Shown here: positions 7,886-16,052 of the stretch, piece by piece
How the letters are laid out: each line of letters starts with the position of its first letter
Position numbering within the stretch: position 1 is the stretch's first letter
Origin: Streptomyces sp. NBC_01298
GTDB lineage: Bacteria; Actinomycetota; Actinomycetes; Streptomycetales; Streptomycetaceae
DNA length: 64,000 nucleotides
Reading direction: 5' to 3'
Assembly: GCF_035978755.1 (NCBI RefSeq)
Contig: NZ_CP108414.1
Span: 8,494,001-8,558,000 of the forward strand
Program-made: the position numbers and the translations under genes
The notes under the pieces: generated by a model
What the model saw: the letters and a program-made list of their open reading frames with translations, nothing else
The model's database searches: none
Told to the model about the DNA's origin: nothing

Positions 7886-9436
7886 CTATTCGGGTCGCGA
7901 GAGCGCTCCCTCGTGCAGGCGCAGGGAATCCCCGGCGAGGTCGTCGAGCGCGCCGACCACGGTGTCGAAGCGCATGGTGGTGCGGGTGTCCTGCTCGTAC
8001 GGGTTCCAGTTCGGCATGTCCGGATGGTTCGGGTCGCCGGTGCGGACGAAGGCGATCCAGGCTTCGTGCATGGTGTGCGCGAGCCCGTCCCGGACGGCGG
8101 GATCGAGCCCGGCCGTCAGGGGAGCGTGGGCCCACTGGTCGAAGTTGGCGAAGGCGAAGGGAAGTTCGAGACAGTGGGCGGCCCCGAGCCGGCCGTCGTA
8201 GGCGGCTGCCGGGAGGTCGAACTGATAGGCCCACACCGGACGCCCCGACGCGGCCCGCGCTTCGGCCAGCCGGAGGGCGGGCACGCGGAAGAGCTCATCG
8301 GTGATGAGGTCCATCAGGACGCCGGCGGGCCCGCCCCCCGGGCGGGCGCGCTCGTACGCCGCGTACGCGCCGGGGGCGGCTTCGGGGCCGAAGGTGTCCG
8401 CGATCCGGGCGGTCACCTGCTCCCGGCCGGCCGCGGCGTAGGCCTCGTTCAGGGCGAATCCGAAGTTGGCCTCCTCCCGCGTCCAGCCGATCATCACCTC
8501 GATGTCCGCGGCGGCGCCGTTCAGCAGGGCCAGGGCCGGGTGGCGGGGCAGGGTGACGCCGTCGATCACGGGCAGGAACGGCGTGGGCCAGTACCCCCAC
8601 CGCGTCGTCAGGGCGAAGAGCCCGCCCATGGCGGCGATCAGCTCGGGCCACGGCAGGGTGCGCAGTTCGGCGAGGGTCTTGACCCCGGCGAGCTCCAGGT
8701 ACGCGGTGGTGTGCTCCCGGTAGGCGTCAGGGGTGGGGAGGTCCAGCCCGAACGGCGGGCTCATCAGGATCACCCGGCGGATCAGTCCGCGGGCCTCGGG
8801 CAGTCCCGCGAGGGCGGCCGTGGACACCGCGCCGCCCGACTGGCCCGCGACGGTGATCGATTCGGGGTCGCCGCCGAAGGCGGAGATGTTCTCCCGTACC
8901 CAGCGCAGGGCGGCGAGCTGGTCGCTCAGCCAGTGGTTGGCGCCGGAGCCGTCGGGCTCGTCCTCGGTGCCGGTGAGGAGGTAACCGAGCGGGCCGATGC
9001 GGTAGTTGATGCTGACGACGACCAAGTCCCCGTCGCGGGAGAAGGTCGCGCCGGAGTAGTTCGGCAGTGACCCGGAGCCCGATACGAAGCCGCCGCCGTG
9101 GATCCAGACCAGCACCGGTCGGCGGGCGTCGTCGACCGCGGGGGTCCAGATGTCGAGGGTCAGGCAGTCCTCGTCGAAGGGCGGCGAGCCGTGTCCGCCG
9201 AGGACGGGGTCACCGCCCTCCATGTACATCTGCGGGGCGCTGGGCCCGTCGGCGGTCGCGTCCCGGGTGCCGCTCCAGCCCGGATGCGGCCGCGCGGGCC
9301 GCCACCGCAGCTCGCCGACCGGGGGCGCGGCGTAGGGCACGGCCCGGAAGACGGTCAGCCCGTCCTCGACCGCGCCGAGGAGCGCGCCCGCGGGCGGATG
9401 CGCCATGGGGTGACCGGGGCCTGGGGTGGGTGCCAT
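7886..9436 (-). CDS. Type-B carboxylesterase
   Basis: 516 residues, full family length, no signal peptide. Motifs in order: FRAVPYAAPPVGELRW, DCLTLDIWTP (carboxylesterase-B signature), HGGGFVSGSG oxyanion hole, FGGDPESITVAGQSGGA with nucleophile Ser200 (GQSGG rather than the commoner GESAG), and HCLELPFAF late with the likely catalytic His. ATG 9436 has AGGAAGGA about 8 bases upstream. The upstream region holds GGCGACCGTCAAT (9502-9514), shared with the leader of the ligase gene at 2.7 kb. It hydrolyses carboxylic esters; p-nitrobenzyl-esterase-like activity is the family norm. Confidence 0.88.
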   Translation of the reverse strand: MAPTPGPGHPMAHPPAGALLGAVEDGLTVFRAVPYAAPPVGELRWRPARPHPGWSGTRDATADGPSAPQMYMEGGDPVLGGHGSPPFDEDCLTLDIWTPAVDDARRPVLVWIHGGGFVSGSGSLPNYSGATFSRDGDLVVVSINYRIGPLGYLLTGTEDEPDGSGANHWLSDQLAALRWVRENISAFGGDPESITVAGQSGGAVSTAALAGLPEARGLIRRVILMSPPFGLDLPTPDAYREHTTAYLELAGVKTLAELRTLPWPELIAAMGGLFALTTRWGYWPTPFLPVIDGVTLPRHPALALLNGAAADIEVMIGWTREEANFGFALNEAYAAAGREQVTARIADTFGPEAAPGAYAAYERARPGGGPAGVLMDLITDELFRVPALRLAEARAASGRPVWAYQFDLPAAAYDGRLGAAHCLELPFAFANFDQWAHAPLTAGLDPAVRDGLAHTMHEAWIAFVRTGDPNHPDMPNWNPYEQDTRTTMRFDTVVGALDDLAGDSLRLHEGALSRPE

Positions 9437-9623
9437 GAGTCGATCCTTCCTGGTCCGCGCGCCGAACGCGTGCCGACCCGGCGAGGATATGGCGGAAATT
9501 CGGCGACCGTCAATGTTTCGCGATAATCGGGTTGGCTGGTCTGGTCCCGCGCACCGGTGAGGGTGGCCGGCCGAGCGCCTGTGGCGTCCAGCCGCAGCGC
9601 CCGTGGCGAAGTGGGCGGGGAAT

Positions 9624-9643
9624 CCCCTCCCTTGCGGGAGGGG
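9624..9643 (-). terminator. Hairpin just past the PAP2-like gene
   Basis: CCCCTCCC and GGGAGGGG (9624-9631, 9636-9643) form an 8-bp stem with a TTGC loop, 7 bases beyond the stop of the minus-strand PAP2-like gene. Confidence 0.55.
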
Positions 9644-9649
9644 AGGGCG

Positions 9650-10372
9650 TCACATCCAGAGGGTGTCGGACGCCATGCGTTCCGCCTCCGTCTCCAGCAG
9701 GGGCGCGAACGCCCGCCACAGGAGCAGGCAGGCACCCACGGCCGCCAGGGCGCCCGCGAAGGTGTCGCTCAGCCACTGGGCGTGCTGCCAGGTGCGGCTC
9801 CACATCATGGCGCCGGTGTAGGCCCCGCCGAACAGCCACCACCAGCGCCGGCCGCCCGGCGGGAACAGCACCACCGCGGCGGCGATCACCAGGGCCACCG
9901 CGCTGAAGACCTGGCCGGACGGGTACGAGCCGTCGTTGACCAGGGTCCAGGTGTGCGGGGGTCGCGGCCGGTCGGCCAGCTGTTTGAGCGGCAGCACCAC
10001 GAGCATGTTGGCCACGACGGTCGTGGCGAAGACGAAGAGTGCCGACCGCCAGCGCCCGTACATGCACAGGCAGCCCATCAGCAGCAGCGGAACGACCGTG
10101 CCCAGCGGCCCGCCCAGGCGGTCGAGCACGGTGGCGAACCCGCTGGCGGTGTCGGCGGGCGAGCCCTTCAGCGAAGCGGCCCACGTGTCGTCGAGCCCTT
10201 GGAAGAAGGGTCGTTCGTCCAGGCGCAGGAGCAGTCCCGTCAGTGCGGACAGCAGAGTCAGCGCCACACCCCAGGTGAGGGCGTGGCGGGGCGGAGCCGC
10301 GGGGACGGGGCGCCGGGGCGGTCGGGCGGGGAACGGTGCCTGGGTGACGGTGTGGCCGGGGAAACCGGACAT
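9650..10372 (-). CDS. PAP2-superfamily membrane protein with altered catalytic His (PSGQ)
   Basis: From ATG 10372 (AAAGG leader) the product is 240 residues with about six membrane segments. PAP2 motif 1 is KQLADRPRP and motif 3 is SRTWQHAQWLSD, both intact. Motif 2, normally PSGH, reads YPSGQ: the general-acid His is replaced by Gln. The paralogue at 57060-57791 keeps PSGH. Family members dephosphorylate lipid phosphates on the outer face of the membrane; this copy may be impaired or altered. The reading frame extends upstream to 10699, but that stretch is the repetitive G-rich tract and is unlikely to be translated. Confidence 0.82.
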   Translation of the reverse strand: MSGFPGHTVTQAPFPARPPRRPVPAAPPRHALTWGVALTLLSALTGLLLRLDERPFFQGLDDTWAASLKGSPADTASGFATVLDRLGGPLGTVVPLLLMGCLCMYGRWRSALFVFATTVVANMLVVLPLKQLADRPRPPHTWTLVNDGSYPSGQVFSAVALVIAAAVVLFPPGGRRWWWLFGGAYTGAMMWSRTWQHAQWLSDTFAGALAAVGACLLLWRAFAPLLETEAERMASDTLWM

Positions 10373-10459
10373 GGCGGAACCTTTCGCGGCCGCCTCCCGG
10401 GGTGATGGGCCACCTGGGAAGGCGCCGGACGGGCGCGAGGCGCGGGGACGGAGGGGAGC

Positions 10460-10740
10460 GGGCGCGGAGAAGCCGGCACACGCGGAGCGGGGACGGTGGG
10501 GAGGGGGTGCGGCGAAGCCGACGCGGGGAGGGGAGAGCGGGGCGGTGGGGGCGGGAGGGGCGTGGCGAAGCCGACGCGGGGAGCGGAGAGCGGGGCGGTG
10601 GGGAGGGGAGGGGCGTGGCAAGCCGACATGCGGGGAGCGGGGGGCAGGGGCAGCGAAGAGGGGCGTGCCGAGGTCGACACGCGCGGAGCGGGGGTGCACA
10701 GGGGCCGGGCGTGCTGGAGCCGGCGTGTCGAGCGGGGGTG
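10460..10740. repeat. G-rich imperfect tandem repeat, ~50-53-bp period
   Basis: About five degenerate units. GGGCGTG recurs at 10558, 10611 and 10661, and the phrase GGCGAAGCCGACGCGGGGAG at 10511 and 10564, with a decayed copy (GGCAAGCCGACATGCGGGGA) at 10617. Each unit contains several GGGG runs on the plus strand (quadruplex-prone). It sits upstream of the PAP2-like gene and contains no credible coding sequence. Confidence 0.6.
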
Positions 10741-11581
10741 TGCGGAGGATCCGGGTAGCCCGGTCCTCAGGACCGTGACGGCCTGGCCGTCTGGGCCACG
10801 CGAGCCGCCCGGTGTGTCCGAGTGCCCGGTGGTGTCCGTACGGCCCAGTCCCTCAGCACCCTGAGCGGACTGGCCGGCTGCGGCGCGCGAGTCGCGACCG
10901 CGGTGTGGCCGAGCGCCTCGGGGTGCCCGTAGGGCCGGTGCGGCCCGAGCTGCTCCGGGTGGCCCGCCGCCCGGCGCGCCGCCCTGGGTGGGTCGGCCGG
11001 GTGGTGGCCGAGCCGGAGGGGTGGGTGGGCTCCGGCCGTGGGTGGTGGCTGGGCCGGTGCGGAGTATTGCGGAAGCGTGACCGCCGCCACAAGGGCAAGA
11101 GGGTTCTCGGCCGGGTCGGACCCGTCCGGAGGCTGCATGTGGATGGTTACACGTGATCCACCTGGACTTCGTCCATGGGTCACGATCTGAACGGAGGGCT
11201 GCGCCAACCCTTGGCGAGACCGGGGAACGGGTGCTACACAGTGTCCAAGCACCTGAAGTGACACGTGTAACAACACCTCACATCGTGTCGGCCACCCGGC
11301 GCCCCACAGCACGGCACCGCACCCACCGCACTGCCTCCCCGCCGCACCGCCTCTCCGCCCCGCCGCACTGCATCCCCCACCGCAGCGCATCCCCGCCCCG
11401 CCCCGCAGGCACCGCACGCACCGCGCCGAGCAATCGCACCGCGTCAGCCGCCTCGCGCTCGGCGTGGCACCTTCCGGCGACGCCCTCCGGGGCGACAGCC
11501 CCCCACGTCGCCGCCCTCCCCGCGCACCGCACCGGCGGTCCCCCCGCGCCACCTCCCCGCTCCGTCCCCCGAGGAGTCGTC
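10741..11581. other. Long non-coding stretch before the MFS gene
   Basis: About 840 bases with no gene I can support; open frames here are low-complexity Pro/Arg/Ala shadows. The only structured elements are two imperfect copies of the TTACACGTGTAA palindrome (11147-11158 and 11259-11270). From 11300 to 11570 the plus strand is strongly C-rich (CCGC/CACCGC runs), probably a long untranslated leader of the MFS gene. Confidence 0.5.
11147..11270. promoter_or_regulatory. Pair of imperfect TTACACGTGTAA-type sites upstream of the MFS gene
   Basis: TTACACGTGATC (11147-11158) and TGACACGTGTAA (11259-11270) each keep the ACACGT core and one full half-site. They are 112 bases apart. Together with 3452, 7834 and 57886 they suggest one regulator acting on several transport and hydrolase genes. 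Confidence 0.4.
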
Positions 11582-12841
11582 ATGGCTACGAACGAGATCA
11601 TCGACCCGCCCGTCCCGGCGGTTCCCGAACCCGAACCCTCCCGCGGACGCGGGCTCCTGCTCCTCCTCCTGGTCGCGAACTCCGCGATGATGGCCGTCTA
11701 CATGGGCGTCGGCTCCGTCCTCCTGCCCACCCAGATCGAGGCGATCGCCGGTGACGACAAGGTGGCCGTGCTGGGCCTGATCGGCGGCATCAGCGCGATC
11801 TTCGCCACCGCGTTCAACCCGATCGCGGGCGCGCTCTCCGACCGCAGCGGCCGACGCAACCCCTGGGTCCTGGGCGGCGCGCTCGGCTCGCTCGTGGGCC
11901 TCGCCGTTCTCGGGAGCGTGAGCACCGCGCTGCTCGTGGGGATCGGATGGTGCCTGGTCCAGGCGACCATGAACATCTATCAGGCGGCCGTCACCGCGAT
12001 CGTGCCCGACCGGGTGCCCGCCGCCCGCCGCGGTACCGCGTCCGCGCTGGTGGGACTGGGCCTGCCCATCGGCGGCACGGTCGGCGTGCTGATCGCCTCC
12101 CAGACCTCGGAGCACCTGCGCACCGGCTACCTCGTCTTCGGCGGGGTCATCGCCGGCGCCGCGCTCCTGCTCACCAGCTTCTGCCGGGACCTACCGAGAT
12201 CCGAGCCCGATCAGGCGGCGCCCGCCGCCCCCAAGGGCGCCCAGCTCAAGGCCTTCCTCTCCGCGCTCGCCAACCACGACTTCCGGTGGGCCTTCATCGG
12301 GCGCGCCCTGATGGTCCTCGGGTACTTCTCGGTGGTCGGCTACCAGCTCTACATCCTGGGCGACCACATCGCGCTCCCCGCCGGGCTCACCCCGCCCGCC
12401 GCGATGGCGATCCTCACCCCCGTGTCCATGGTCGCCATGGCCGTCTCCACTGTGGTCGGCGGACTGCTGTCCGACCGCTGGAACCGCCGCAAGGTGTTCG
12501 TCGGGGTCTCGGCGGCCCTCGCCGGGCTGGTCATGGTGGTCCCCGTCGTCAGCCCGACGTGGACGGGCATGCTCGTCTTCAGCGCGCTCAACGGCCTGGC
12601 CTTCGGATGCTTCATGGCCGTCGACACCGCGCTCGTCACCCTGGTGCTGCCGCGGGCCGAGGACGCCGCCCGCGACATGGGCGTACTGAACATCGCGAAC
12701 GCCGGGCCCCAGATCATCGCCCCGTTCGTGGCCTCCGCCGTGGTCACCACCCTGGGCGGCTACACCCCGCTGTTCCTGGTCGGGGGAGCGCTCTCGCTGA
12801 TCGGCGCACTGGCGATCCTCCCCATCCGCAGCGTGCGCTGA
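11582..12841 (+). CDS. MFS transporter, 12-TM type
   Basis: 419 residues from ATG 11582, preceded by GAGGAG 5 bases away. A 23-residue hydrophilic Pro/Glu-rich N-terminus leads into 12 predicted helices. The loop 2-3 signature GALSDRSGRRNPWVLGG is a standard MFS motif A, repeated between helices 8 and 9 as GGLLSDRWNRRKVFVG. The ~30-residue central loop (CRDLPRSEPDQAAPAAPKG) separates the halves. The fold resembles sugar/glycoside porters, but the substrate cannot be read. A terminator at 12937-12972 separates it from surE. The upstream region carries the paired palindromes. Confidence 0.85.
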   Translation: MATNEIIDPPVPAVPEPEPSRGRGLLLLLLVANSAMMAVYMGVGSVLLPTQIEAIAGDDKVAVLGLIGGISAIFATAFNPIAGALSDRSGRRNPWVLGGALGSLVGLAVLGSVSTALLVGIGWCLVQATMNIYQAAVTAIVPDRVPAARRGTASALVGLGLPIGGTVGVLIASQTSEHLRTGYLVFGGVIAGAALLLTSFCRDLPRSEPDQAAPAAPKGAQLKAFLSALANHDFRWAFIGRALMVLGYFSVVGYQLYILGDHIALPAGLTPPAAMAILTPVSMVAMAVSTVVGGLLSDRWNRRKVFVGVSAALAGLVMVVPVVSPTWTGMLVFSALNGLAFGCFMAVDTALVTLVLPRAEDAARDMGVLNIANAGPQIIAPFVASAVVTTLGGYTPLFLVGGALSLIGALAILPIRSVR

Positions 12842-12936
12842 CCCAGCCGGCCCCGTCGCGGCCAGGCCCGTCCTCTCCGGGCCCCGTACCCGCAACCTCC
12901 GGGCCGCGCCTTCCGGGCGGCGGCCCGGCCCGCACT

Positions 12937-12972
12937 CCGGCGGGCTCGCGCCGAGGGTCGCGAGCCCGCCGG
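12937..12972. terminator. Perfect 14-bp stem-loop after the MFS gene
   Basis: CCGGCGGGCTCGCG (12937-12950) pairs with 12959-12972 around an 8-base loop. It ends the MFS transcript before surE. Confidence 0.65.
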
Positions 12973-13048
12973 GCACCACCTTTGCCGACCCTCACCCCGT
13001 CCGGCGTCATCTTCTTCTCCTCCTCCTCCCTCTCCAAAGGAGCGTTCC

Positions 13049-13978
13049 GTGCAACGCAAGCGAGTTCTGCCGTTGGCCGCCCTGCTGCTCTGCGCGCCGG
13101 CCCTCGCCGGTACGGTGCCCGCCGCCGCGGCCGAGCCGCAGGCCGGACCGGCGCCCGCACCGGTGCCCACGGCCCCGCTGCGGATCCTGCTCACCAACGA
13201 CGACGGCTACAACGCGCCCGGCATCCGCCTGGCCTTCGCCCGGCTGACCGCCGCCGGGCACGACGTCACCATGGTGGTCCCGCTGACCAACCAGAGCGGC
13301 GCCGGCACGAAGACGTCCAGTGCCCCGTCCATCGCCGTCCGCCACCCCGAGCCGAAGGTGTGGGCGGTCGACGGATCCCCCGGCGACTCGGTGAACTTCG
13401 GTCTCTCCGAGGTGTTCGAGGGGCGGGCGCCCGATCTCGTCGTGTCGGGCACCAACTTCGGCCCGAACGTGGCGGCGCTCGCCAGCCACTCCGGCACCGT
13501 CGGCGGCGCCGTCGCCGCTCTGGACGCCGGCGTGCCCGCCATCGCCCTGAGCACCGGCGGAGTCTCCGCTCCCGACCCCGTGACCACGGTCAACGCGATG
13601 GGCCCGACGCTCGACTTCGCGGTCAAGCTGATCGACCGGCTCCGCTCGCGGGCCCGCTTCGGCGGGCCCCTGCTGCCCCAGGGTGTCGGCCTCAACGTCA
13701 ACCACCCGGTCGTCGGCGCCGACGGCAGGGGAACCCCGGCCGGGGTTGCCACCACCTTCCAGGACGCGCAGGCGCTCTTGAAGGCCGACTACACCGACGC
13801 CGGCGACGGCACGTGGAAGGTCGGCGTGAAGGTGGACCTCAAGACGCCGGCCCGGGGCAGCGACGTGGAAGCCGTGAGCGCCGGGAAGATCGCCGTCAGC
13901 CCGATGAACGCCGACTGGAACACCGGACCGGTCGACTTCGCCGTCACCGCGGCCCTGCTCACCGGGCTCCGCCCGTAG
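13049..13978 (+). CDS. surE: Secreted 5'/3'-nucleotidase SurE
   Basis: 309 residues from GTG 13049 with AAAGGAG ideally placed. Residues 1-29 are a Sec signal peptide (RKR n-region, LALLL core, AAAAE cleavage), which is unusual because classical SurE is cytosolic. The mature part opens with the metal-binding ILLTNDDGYNAPGI (Asp-Asp pair), then SGTNFGPN and SHSGTVGGAVAAL, all SurE signatures. It should remove phosphate from nucleoside monophosphates outside the cell. The C-terminal ~90 residues are longer and more divergent than in the enterobacterial enzyme. It is followed 92 bases later by a secreted carboxylesterase. Confidence 0.88.
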   Translation: MQRKRVLPLAALLLCAPALAGTVPAAAAEPQAGPAPAPVPTAPLRILLTNDDGYNAPGIRLAFARLTAAGHDVTMVVPLTNQSGAGTKTSSAPSIAVRHPEPKVWAVDGSPGDSVNFGLSEVFEGRAPDLVVSGTNFGPNVAALASHSGTVGGAVAALDAGVPAIALSTGGVSAPDPVTTVNAMGPTLDFAVKLIDRLRSRARFGGPLLPQGVGLNVNHPVVGADGRGTPAGVATTFQDAQALLKADYTDAGDGTWKVGVKVDLKTPARGSDVEAVSAGKIAVSPMNADWNTGPVDFAVTAALLTGLRP

Positions 13979-14070
13979 GTCTCCCCGCACCAGCCGGCCT
14001 TCCGGAGGCGGGGCGGAAGGCGCACCGCGCACCGTCCCGCCTCCGGATCACCCCGAACCCAGGAGTACGG

Positions 14071-15750
14071 ATGCCACGGCCCTCACCCCGCATCGCCCGG
14101 CTTTCCACGTCAAGGCCCTTATGGCACGGGGTGATCGCCCTCCCCGCGCGGACGGCCGCGGTCATCACCGCACTGATCAGCGCACTGATCACCGCGCTGA
14201 TCGCCACCGCACTCCCGGCGGCCGCCGCTCCCGGCAGGTCCGTCGCCGGAGTTCCGGACACCTCGCCCCGCCCGGTCGTCTCCGTCGCGCAGGGAGCGCT
14301 CCGCGGCCGCGCCCACGACGGGGCGCAGGAGTTCCTCGGCGTCCCCTACGCCGCCGCGCCGGTCGGGGAGCACCGGCTGCGGGCCCCGCAGCCGCCCCGG
14401 CGCTGGCACGGAGTGCGCGAAGCCGCCGAACAGGCCCCCGCCTGCCTGCAGTTCTCGCCGTTCGGGCTGAGCGACCCCTCGGCCGTCAGCGAGGACTGCC
14501 TGTACCTGGACGTGTACCGGCCCGGCCGGGTCCGGGCCGGAGCCCGGCTGCCGGTGATTCTCTGGATCCACGGGGGCGCGTACAGCCAGGGCACCGGGAC
14601 GCAGTTCGGCGGACGCACGATGGCGGAGCTGACCGGCTCCCTCGTGATCAGCATCAACTACCGCCTCGGTCAGCTGGGTTACCTGTCCCTGCCCGAACTG
14701 GGGCGGGAGAACGCGCTGGGTTCCGGCTCCTTCGGGCTGATGGACCAGATCCAGGCGCTGCGCTGGACGAGGGAGAACAGCGCGGCCTTCGGCGGGGACC
14801 CGGGCAAGGTCACGGTTTCCGGGCAGTCCGCGGGCAGCGGTTCGGTGTGCGGACTGCTCGCCGCCCCGTCCGCGGCCGGGCTGTTCCACCGGGCCGTGCT
14901 GCAGAGCGGGCCGTGCACGCTGCTGCGCACCCCCGACGGCGCGCGGTCCGAGTCCGAGGCGCGCGAGTTCGCCGCGAGCGCGGGCTGCCCCGACGCGTCC
15001 GGGCTCGCGGCCTGCCTGCGTGCCGCCTCCGGGCGGTCGCTGGTGGACGCGGCCGGTACGCGGGCCACGTCGGGCCCCGCGTCGGGCGACGGGCTGCTCC
15101 CGCGCGATCCGGCCACGGCGATCGCGGCCGGATCCTGGAACAAGGTCCCGGTCCTGATCGGCGGCACCCGCTCCGAGGCGCGCTTCTTCGTCGCGCTGAC
15201 CCAGCCCGCGCTGACGGCCGAGCAGTACGCCCAGCAGGTCCTCGCAGGCTACGGCGCGGCCGGCCCGGAGATCCTCGCCCGCTACCCGGTGGCCGCGTAC
15301 GGCTCCCCGTACCTGGCGCTGTCGGCGGTCATGACCGATGGGACCTTCGCCTGCGAAACCGCCCGGACGGCGCAGACGTTCGCTCGTCAAGTACCGACGT
15401 TCGCCTACGAGTTCGACGACCCCGATTCGCCGACCCTGACGGGCGCCCAGGTCCCGGGCCTGGACGAGTCGAACGCGCACAGCGCCGAGCTGGCCTACCT
15501 GCACGATTTCACCATGGGGGAGCGGTCCCTGACCCCCGTCCAAGTCGCCCTGGCGACCCGGATGAAGCGCTACTGGGGCGCCTTCGCCCGCCACGGTGTC
15601 CCCGCGGTCCCGGGCCAGACCCCCTGGCCGGCGACCGGACCGGGCGGCACGGTACTGACGCTGGCGCCCACGGGCGACAGGATCGACCGGACGTTCGAGG
15701 CCGAGCACCAATGCGGCTTCTGGCGTGACCAGCCCTCCCGGCCGCTCTGA
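14071..15750 (+). CDS. Secreted type-B carboxylesterase
   Basis: 559 residues from ATG 14071 (AGGAG at 14061). A long signal peptide runs to about residue 50 and contains an isoleucine/alanine repeat (VITALISALITALIATALPA). Catalytic features: EFLGVPYAAAPVGEHRL, EDCLYLDVYRP signature, HGGAYSQGTG oxyanion hole, VSGQSAGSGSV with nucleophile Ser253, and a late HSAELAYL His. It converts esters extracellularly. It follows surE on the same strand, so it may be co-transcribed. Third esterase of the region. Confidence 0.88.
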   Translation: MPRPSPRIARLSTSRPLWHGVIALPARTAAVITALISALITALIATALPAAAAPGRSVAGVPDTSPRPVVSVAQGALRGRAHDGAQEFLGVPYAAAPVGEHRLRAPQPPRRWHGVREAAEQAPACLQFSPFGLSDPSAVSEDCLYLDVYRPGRVRAGARLPVILWIHGGAYSQGTGTQFGGRTMAELTGSLVISINYRLGQLGYLSLPELGRENALGSGSFGLMDQIQALRWTRENSAAFGGDPGKVTVSGQSAGSGSVCGLLAAPSAAGLFHRAVLQSGPCTLLRTPDGARSESEAREFAASAGCPDASGLAACLRAASGRSLVDAAGTRATSGPASGDGLLPRDPATAIAAGSWNKVPVLIGGTRSEARFFVALTQPALTAEQYAQQVLAGYGAAGPEILARYPVAAYGSPYLALSAVMTDGTFACETARTAQTFARQVPTFAYEFDDPDSPTLTGAQVPGLDESNAHSAELAYLHDFTMGERSLTPVQVALATRMKRYWGAFARHGVPAVPGQTPWPATGPGGTVLTLAPTGDRIDRTFEAEHQCGFWRDQPSRPL

Positions 15751-15869
15751 CGGGAGACGAGACCCGGTGGTCCGTACGGGGGATGATCCGCGCCCGCGTC
15801 AACGCGTGAGCGCGGAGCTCATCCTTTGGTGATCACCGAATGGGCGGCGGCCCGGGGGGTGCCGCCAAG

Positions 15870-15913
15870 CCGCCGGATGCCCGAGGGCCACGGCCCTCGC
15901 GGGCATCCGGCGG
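15870..15913. terminator. Long stem-loop in the gap after the esterase gene
   Basis: CCGCCGGATGCCC (15870-15882) pairs with 15901-15913; inside it GAGGGCC/GGCCCTC extends the stem, with a 2-base bulge on the right arm. It is the main structured element of the ~300-base gap 15751-16052, which otherwise holds no gene. No U-tract follows. Confidence 0.5.
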
Positions 15914-16052
15914 TCCACCACGTCCACGGCACGGGTGCGGGCCGTACGGCGACGGGGGATCGCCGCGCGGAACGGACCGCGCACGGTGCCAGCATGCCCG
16001 TTCGGGCAACGGAACCAGGCGAAGCCGTTGCGCAGGCACGGGAGGTGGGAAC

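Noticed and set aside
11947..14070. Apparent N-terminal extension of the secreted esterase through surE and the MFS gene
   Set aside because: The extension is an out-of-frame reading of two well-supported genes. A signal peptide and ribosome site fix the esterase start at 14071.
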